Shown piece after piece: positions 57,052 to 64,000 of a stretch of DNA of 64,000 nucleotides (within the stretch, counting starts at the first letter, position 1; the number at the start of each line of letters is the position of its first letter). Source of the DNA: Ignelater luminosus. Lineage: Eukaryota; Arthropoda; Insecta; Coleoptera; Elateridae. A model generated the notes under the pieces. It saw nothing but the letters and a program-made list of their open reading frames with translations, did no database searches and had not been told where the DNA came from. The position numbers were made by a program, and so were the translations under genes. The DNA lies in NCBI GenBank assembly GCA_011009095.1, contig VTPC01004280.1, positions 73,968 to 137,967 of the forward strand, read 5' to 3'.

Positions 57052-57233
57052 TATAACAAAGATGGGAAGGCGTATATGTATTTCATTAAAATAATGCTTT
57101 ACAAAGTAAAAAGGGAGAAAAGATATGAGTAGTTGGATTCTTCTAAAATATAATATCTGGGGACTCTAGTATCTACCAGTGTCACGAAAATGTCGTTTTG
57201 ACAACATCGCTAACACTGTTAACAACAAAAAAA

Positions 57234-59962
57234 ATGGAAGACTTGAAATTGACAGATACGTTACAGAGATATTTTTCCGATTTTTTTGTGTGTTGCGATG
57301 AGGAAAATACCGGAAAAGTACCTGTTAATAAAGCAATAGAATTAATAAAGTCAGGAAATGTTCCTCAAGATGTCTTGTCACAGGTTGGTAACCTATGTAA
57401 GAAAATGAAATTATCATTTAACCTCTTCAACCCATCCTCTTTAGATTTCAGAACTCTGTTGGAACCAAAATACGAATTATTTAAGTAGGAGACAGTTTTA
57501 TTCGGCCTTAAAACTAGTGGCGGCTCATCAATTAAATATGCCATTGCGAAGTGAATTGATAACTGCACCGTTGGACTTGCCATTACCAAGATTTACCTGG
57601 CCAAACTCGGAAAATCAGAGTCCTTGTCCTGATCTTATAGAACTTGTAACGAACGATCTTAATGATTATACCGAACATATTGATACTGCTAGTACTGATT
57701 CAGAATTTGAAAATAGTGATATGAATAGCACGTTGCGTACTGGTTCACCAGAAGTATCTAGTACAGCATCGGATAGTCCTACGCCAACTAATAGTGTACA
57801 AGATAAAAGCTGGGCAATAGGAAATACTTGGCAGGGATTAGTTTCAGAGGAACAAAGGCAATTACTAGGTTAGAAAACAATTATCACTGATTTAATTAGT
57901 GTAAAATTCCACTTTCCAGGTTTTTCTTAATGCTTTTCAAAATCGATGCTAAGTGTAATTTTGTGTGTGCTTGGAAGCATGTTTTTAACAACAAATATGT
58001 TTGGAAAATAATCTTAGTTCAATACATTAAGTAGGTTGAAATCTGAAAGTACTGTTTGTTTTACTTCAAGATCAATAATCGATTGGTGTTATGAATGTAA
58101 ATGTTTTCTTCATCTCTTAATATTATTACTTTGTGTAGACAAATAAAACATTTTGTCTTTTTTGGCTGTATATAAACACTAATTATAGCCAACCTCAGTC
58201 TTATTAAAAAAAAAGAAGGAAAGATTTTGACTCATTCGTGGCTGTATCACATAAAACCAGCTATAATCAGTCAAAGTTGATTAAATGGTGCTCTGTTATA
58301 ATTAAAAGCAAAATTTCTCTAATCCTGCAAACTTCTAGTATGATAACTACTTTGTACTATTTGTGCTTTATATACCTTATACACAAATAGCGAACTTCAC
58401 ATGAACATATACTGTTATATTCACATGAAATCGAGAGCCCTAGTTGTGATGATACACACTATTGTGAAATCTCTGGTAACTGATATTTTAGTTTTAATTT
58501 TAACAACTAGATTTAACTGTTTTTTAATAATTTATTTATTTGTGAGTATGATCTTCAAACTGTATTTGTTTTTGTAGGAACTGAAGAAGAATCATCTGAT
58601 CGCCATAGTAGTGAAGATGATACTGAAATATCAAACGAAGTATGGACAATAACTCCAGAACAAAGAGATTATTATACAGCTCAGTTCAGATCTTTACAAC
58701 CTGATACGAATGCACTTTTAGCAGGGCCTATAGCACGTCTCTTTTTTGAAAAATCTCGACTTCCTGTACAGGAACTTAGGAAAATATGGCAACTAGCTGA
58801 TGTTACTAAAGATGGTGCTCTAAGTCTACAAGAATTCTTAACAGCTATGCATCTTGTTGTTTTGAGGCGAAATCATATTGAGCTACCAGATGTTCTACCT
58901 CCACAGTTACTTCCAGGAAATGAAACACCTCATTCTATGAGTCCAGAAACTGAACCTATCTTATCACCACAAACCAAAGATACTGCAAAAGAATGGACTA
59001 AATTTGTTGATAGTCCTACTAGCAGTATTTCATCTCCAGGCCCAAAACCAGTTAACTTTGATTTTCAAAAAGGTGCAGTTGAGAAAGATCCTAAAATATT
59101 GCATCCAGTTCCATTACGGTTAACTCCAGAATGTGCCAATGTACAAAGTGAAGAACAGCATGAAGAAAGTTCATTGCCAGAGATTAATAGTTCAAATCTT
59201 AATGTGCAAAACACTGTTAATGATATTAGGGGTATTCAAAGGCCACAACCCAAGAAAATTAGTATTCCTGGACCAGGAGCAATTCCGCCTCCTCCAGCTA
59301 ATTTACAGAATCCATGTAGTGAAGAAGGGCCAGTGAGTTTACCAGCCTTTCCACCTCCAAAAAAGGAAAAACCCCCACCTCCTCCGCCACGACCATTTAA
59401 AACGCATGGTCGTAGTTCTTCATTAGATCTGAATCGTTTAAATAAGAATTATTTAGGAGCTCCACCATCAGTGCCTCCTCGTTGCAGTCCTAGTGTACAA
59501 ACATCTTCTAACAAAAAATTAACCAGTCAGAATTCTGAGGGTGATCACTCAATCCAAGGAGATACTTCTTTTGCCAATTTTGAACATTTTGAACAGACTG
59601 AGAAGTATGAGAATGTATCTGAAGGTATCTTTCCAGGAGATGTGTATGAAGCTGAAAGGAAGAAATTGTTTGCACAATTCTCAGCTCCGGAAACTGTGGA
59701 TATTACAGATGCACCTCAGAAACATGGAGCATTTGAAGTTTATAGAAAACCCAAAAGTCGTGAAAGTCCAAGTGCAGCCCCAGTAGATCAGTCAAAGTGG
59801 GAAGCCTTTCAAAAATTACAGGAGCAAAATACAGTTTTATTACGTCTATGCCAAGAATTAAGTCAAGAATTGGCTGATATTAGGGAAGAAAAAATGGCTT
59901 TGAAAGTAAGGTTAGAGCAACACCAACAGCAGCAACAACAACTGAAACAGAATGGTGGATAG
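57234..59962 (+). CDS. REPS (RalBP1-associated EH-domain protein)
   Basis: Three exons, 57234-57383, 57445-57868 and 58578-59962, join in phases 0 and 1 to 652 aa. The first EH domain (residues about 3-85) spans exons 1-2, with LQRYFSDFFVCCDEENTGKV, ISELCWNQNT and RQFYSALKLVAAHQ. The second (about 214-305) is canonical: WTITPEQRDYYTAQFRSLQP, VQELRKIWQLADVTKDGALS (EF-loop and the ligand-binding Trp) and LQEFLTAMHLVVLRRN. A Ser/Pro-rich region with PPPKKEKPPPPPPRP and APPSVPPR offers SH3 sites, and the C-terminal coiled coil (LQEQNTVLLRLCQELSQEL, then a Gln run) matches the RalBP1-binding region. REPS proteins link Ral signalling to clathrin endocytosis. The ATG at 57234 follows an A-rich context. 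An AATAAA lies near 60597. Confidence 0.93.
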
Positions 59963-60620
59963 TTATTCTGAAAGCAATGTAGAATTGATGTTATTTTACA
60001 ATTTTGCATTATATTGCTGTCCCAATTTAAAGATTGACTTTTTTAAATTATAAGGCTGCAAAGTCCTGTACTGCCTAAATGTTATTTAGATTCAACAATT
60101 TATTAACTTTTAATGTGAAAATGCTTCAAGTTTATTTGTTTTTTGTTATGTTGAAAGACGCATATGATATATATGTTACTGATTTTAGAATATTTATCTA
60201 TATACTATAGCATAAACAAAATGGGGTCGTCAGAATCAAAATTGGCCAATAAAGAAGAATGGCATGTAAAGTCAGGCATGCTTAAATGATCTTAAAACAA
60301 CAAGATCATATATATTGTTAATGCCCATAGTATTTTAAGTAAACAGTAGGGGCGTATTTATTTTTTCTCATTAATTGCAACAGTTTATTAATAGTTTTTA
60401 ATGGAGATCATATTTGCTGCTGCTATAATTTTTATTTATTTGGGAAATTTAAATATTTTAATGTGAACTGAACCTTCTATTTTTAAATAAAAATGCTATC
60501 AGTATATTGCGTTTACTTTCTGTTGATACCTTATGTGCAGTTCTTGAGTTATGTATAATGGTTTTATTGATCTAACTTGAGTTCAGTAAGTTGAGAATAA
60601 AAGTTCAATAATTATTATTA
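59963..60620 (+). other. Probable 3' untranslated region of REPS
   Basis: AT-rich sequence without frames runs from the stop codon to an AATAAA at about 60597. It is assigned by position only. Confidence 0.5.
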
Positions 60621-60779
60621 ATACGAATATACAATCATACAAAATCCTAATATCTTGAAATTCTTCTTACTGATACTTTATATAAGTCTGAAACTATTAT
60701 GTATGTCAAGTACCTTGAGATAAAAAAAAGTTGTAGATACCCATAGAAGTCAAAACACACGTCTTCAATAATTTTTTGA

Positions 60780-60975
60780 TTGGCAACCTTGGTGGCTTTG
60801 ACAGTTACGTATCTGACTGTCGACCCAAAGGTCACAGGCTCAATCTCTGGCTGAGGTTCTGAGATTTTCCATGTAGAAGGAATCAGAAAAAGAATGCCAT
60901 TTTGCAGGAGAGGTGTAAAGTACATTCTAGTAGGCAGTTGAAGCCATGAGGTCCAAGGGAACTGCCTCAGTTACA
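60780..60975 (+). mobile_element. tRNA-derived SINE, copy 1
   Basis: A box-A-like TGGCTTTGACAGTTACG (about 60791) is followed about 45 bp later by a box-B-like GGCTCAATCTC, giving a tRNA-like head. The body GAGATTTTCCATGTAGAAGG, ATCAGAAAAAGAATGCCAT and GAGGTCCAAGGGAAC recurs at 63180-63440. No protein is encoded. Confidence 0.6.
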
Positions 60976-61256
60976 AAGCAACAACTTCCTAATTGATATA
61001 CATTTTTAAATGTCAGGTTGCCATTTTATCATGAAGAATTAAAATATACACTTGTGTTTAGAAAATAATAGTCATCATTTTCAACACTTTCTGATTTCAT
61101 TTTTTCATTTAAATTGCAAGTTGGAGTATCTTTAGATGTACAAAGTTATAGCATAAAAGTGAGGTGCAGGAAATTTTTGCAGTTTCTAGATCTTGTCAAG
61201 CTAAATAAACAGCAATCAAAGAAACATTTTAATTTTCATGGGTAGGGATTGAAAAT

Positions 61257-61704
61257 TAGTGCAAATATTTGCCAAGTGTATTTTTCAACAAAAATCTTAG
61301 TCTTCCTTGTCATATAACTTTTTTTCCTCAAGTGCACCATTTGTGTGGCACTAAATTTAGAATTTCTTGTTTTTCCAATATTTTAAGAACTTAGGTGAGG
61401 TGAGATATCGGGTTGAAATTTTCTACATGCTTGTTACTCTTAGGTGTCTACTGTTGTATGTAGTCTTGTATTTGATACTTCTATCAGAAGCAGGAAATTG
61501 GCGATGGTGGGTGGACTAAGTAAAATAGTCGACCCCTTAGAGCATATTTCATATTGTTTTTGAAATATTGAAAAAACATGAGATTCTAAATTAAACTTTG
61601 ACAGCATGTATCTTAGAAATGGTGCACTTTAGAGAAAAAAGTTATATGACAAAGAAGGCTTAATATCTTTGTTAAAAAATGCACCTGTCAAATATTTGCA
61701 CTTA
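61257..61704. mobile_element. Palindromic fold-back element
   Basis: AGTGCAAATATTTGCCAAGT followed by GTATTTTTCAACAAAAATCTTAG pairs with the right end (TAATATCTTTGTTAAAAAAT, GCACCTGTCAAATATTTGCACT). Inner matches include TTGTCATATAACTTTTTT with AAAAAAGTTATATGACAA, GTGCACCATTT with AAATGGTGCAC, and TAGAATTTCTTGTTTTTCCAATATTT with its inverse. The centre is near 61480. Confidence 0.85.
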
Positions 61705-62129
61705 TTATCAAAACTGTATATGACTCATCGTTTTTTTCTGATCTTGCTGCATTACACAAAGCAAAAACAGGTTCTATAGGGTAGATTAAGTTTGATGAAC
61801 TTAATGCAAGGTTTCATGTTAGAAACCAGGATAGCTACAGAAAAAACTTATTGCAGGTTGCTGATGTACTTTTTCCAAGTCCCTTAATGTTATCATGCTT
61901 TTGTTTCTGACGCGAGTTGTAAACAAAAATCAGTGAGTGATTAAAGCTTTTAAACCATTAAATCATGATGACGTACTATCAGCAACGATGCTGCTGGACG
62001 ACTGTATTGATAACTAATATCCCATCTTTCTAATGTTGCTTCTATCACAGATTTGAAAAACAACCTAATTTTCTCTACATTAAACATTATAGACGCAACA
62101 AGTTATACCTATAACCACAAATATAAATG

Positions 62130-62263
62130 GCAGTAGAATACGAAAGCGCGTTTTAAAATGCTGCCTGCAGGTAGCAAACGCCACACTCATGAGTGTTGCC
62201 AACTACCCAGAAAGCTTCTGATATAATTGCAACTACTCTTGCTGCTGGACACAAGCAGTCATA
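62130..62263. mobile_element. CTTGTGT-ended dispersed repeat, copy 3 (diverged)
   Basis: Aligns with the right part of the copies at 45289 and 55427: AAATGCTGCCTGCAGG, TGTTGCCAACTACCCAGAAA and GCTGCTGGACACAAGCAG. The left end is not clear. Confidence 0.35.
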
Positions 62264-62594
62264 TATGTTTGTCATGATTTCCATGAGACTTAGAGAAATG
62301 AGATTTTTAGTAATTTTCAAGTAGGTAATAATAAATCTAATCTTTTTTCAGAATAATTCAAAAAACGGAAATCTTTGATTTTGTTTTTCTTTTCGTATGG
62401 GAATTTCTAAAATCAGTAAAAACTTTCTCGAGGTATTCCTTTGTCTCCAATATCTCTAACTTACTCACTATTCATACGGCATTTTGTATGTCCAGAAACA
62501 ATGACTAAGATTCTTGTTTTCTTATAGATGTTAAATTGGATTTTGCCATGGTTTTTCAGATATATGTAAATTCCAGCGATGTACTATATCAGGT

Positions 62595-62616
62595 ACTACC
62601 TACCTACCTACCTACC
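62595..62616. repeat. (CTAC)n microsatellite
   Basis: About five tandem CTAC units are seen directly. Confidence 0.9.
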
Positions 62617-63179
62617 TTAGATTATGTATACTCGATCTGTTAATAGAAATACTGAAAAACAAGGTTTTGAAGATTGTGCCATGGAACTGAGTATGCTTCA
62701 TTGCTTGATGGTTATTTATTTAAATTAACAAATGAGTCATTCTGATCAATATTTGTTTGATTATTAAACGTATTGGCACTAAAACAATAGATTGCTAACG
62801 GTTTAACTCAGGAATCTTGGCTCCCAAACTTAATTTGACCTGTAAGAGGTGGTGGCACATGTCATTGTTGCAGACACTTCGCTTTTGTCTGTTATGACTT
62901 TCGTACATCCACTTATACATGATAGGTATAATTTGAATTGCATATTAAAAAAAATTTAGGCCGATAGTGAAAATGAGCGTAGAAAAAAAAGGAGGGTAGG
63001 TAGACAAGGGCGTAAATTTAATGGGTTCATGAATTATTCAACAAAATAACAGTCAAGATAAAAAGTACAGAAAAATATAACAAATAACAACAAATAAATA
63101 AACAGTCTAAGAGACGTCTAATATACAATTTAATAAAAAAGTGAAGTAAATAATGATGAAAGAAATCTAATTCTTGATA

Positions 63180-63440
63180 ACTATGATTATCAACCCAATG
63201 GTTGCGGGTTCGATTCGCGGTCGAGGTCGTGAGATCTTTCATGCGGAGAAAATCTGAAAAAGAATGCCATCCTCTAAGAGAGATGTGAAGCAGTGGATCC
63301 CGTGTGACTACGATGAGTTGCACGTTAAGAATACCTAACGGGGTTAGAAAACTTCGGATTCGGCTAAATTCTAGTTGACGGCGAAATGACCACGAGGTCC
63401 AAGGGAACCACGACCTGAAGCCTCAGCCACAATAACAATA
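63180..63440 (+). mobile_element. tRNA-derived SINE, copy 2
   Basis: Starts in the tRNA-like part with GGTTGCGGGTTCGATTCGCG, where GGTTCGATTC is a near-perfect box B. The body AGAAAATCTGAAAAAGAATG, AGATGTGAAGCAG, CACGAGGTCCAAGGGAACC and CTCAGCCACAATAACAATAA parallels and extends copy 1, and it runs into an ATT/ACT-rich tail. The box-A part is diverged or truncated. Confidence 0.65.
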
Positions 63441-63444
63441 ATGT

Positions 63445-64000
63445 ACTATTATTCCGAAAAAAAGGAACATTTAAGATGGAATACTGAGGCACATAAAAAT
63501 TAAATTATTTAACAGTGTATTATACATGAAACATGTTGCTCTTCGTGTAACTATATAACTTACTCAAATTAAGAACTGACTCAAACTCGAGCCATAACTG
63601 CTGCAGACTGATTGAGAAAGTTTCCATTTTATAAAGTAAACTGGTGTCGAACAGCTTCAATTTTATCAACATGCAAATAATAGTACAATATTGCAGTATC
63701 AAAATACTTACATCACAAGAGTGACAAACAACATATTTGTTTACGTTTAGAAACATACCATTACGGTCGCAATATCACAGAAACTGATAAGATCTGCTTA
63801 TAATTCTGGCATATCATCTTGCCTAACTATGGCTCTATAAGTTTTCAGATGTTCTGCAGGAAAGCAAGTGGTCAATTTGTGCAACAAGATCGAATGATTG
63901 ACTTATCAAAAGCCTTGCTAAAGTTCGTGTACCTATAAAAAGTGAATTTTAAAAATCTAAGAATATTTTTGAAGGAAGCAGTGTTAACAGTGATAACACA
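63445..64000. other. Right-edge DNA with no supported gene
   Basis: I see no gene. A 78-codon minus-strand frame at 63520-63756 has no splice context or family resemblance. Confidence 0.4.

Overview
This window looks like nuclear DNA from an insect. It is AT-rich, its genes are split by GT-AG introns as short as about 50-65 bp, and the proteins are animal orthologues. Between the genes lie mariner, hAT-like, gypsy, non-LTR, SINE and very many hairpin (MITE or fold-back) elements. A beetle is my best guess from the style of the repeats, but the sequence does not settle the order. No bacterial, plasmid, CRISPR or operon-type features are present.

Layout: 1-7 kb holds a deleted mariner, a non-autonomous hAT-like element with an 8-bp target duplication, and two related small hairpins. 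7.5-9.3 kb (minus) is macoilin. 11.1-15.3 kb (minus) is a complete nine-exon USP16/45 deubiquitinase of 874 aa. 15.9-17.1 kb has two MITEs. 18.7-19.0 kb (plus) is mitochondrial ribosomal protein bS21m. 20-23.1 kb is repeat-rich and includes a MITE nested in another MITE. 23.2-24.5 kb (plus) holds a CCDC32-like gene, followed 34 bp later by an intronless sepiapterin reductase. 25-28 kb is a block of fold-back elements plus a dead non-LTR reverse transcriptase. 28.7-29.2 kb (plus) is a small unrecognised membrane-protein gene. 29.4-34 kb is again fold-back DNA.

34.0-49.0 kb (minus) is one large gene, a TTLL4-type tubulin polyglutamylase. I reconstructed 14 coding exons giving 1121 aa with consistent splice phases throughout; its introns carry a Kolobok-like element, a pogo-like fragment and several MITEs. 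51.3-55 kb is a decayed minus-strand gypsy element with lost catalytic residues. 57.2-60.0 kb (plus) is a complete three-exon REPS endocytic adaptor (652 aa, two EH domains). The right end carries a fold-back element, a dispersed repeat copy and two copies of a tRNA-derived SINE.

The genes are ordinary housekeeping genes and do not form one pathway. The least ordinary observations are the tight CCDC32/sepiapterin reductase pair, which may be a dicistronic transcript, the unrecognised 143-aa gene, and the many hairpin families, several of which share CAGGGTG ends. All splice models were made by hand from splice consensus, phase and family resemblance. Every element or family name is recognition, not the result of a search.
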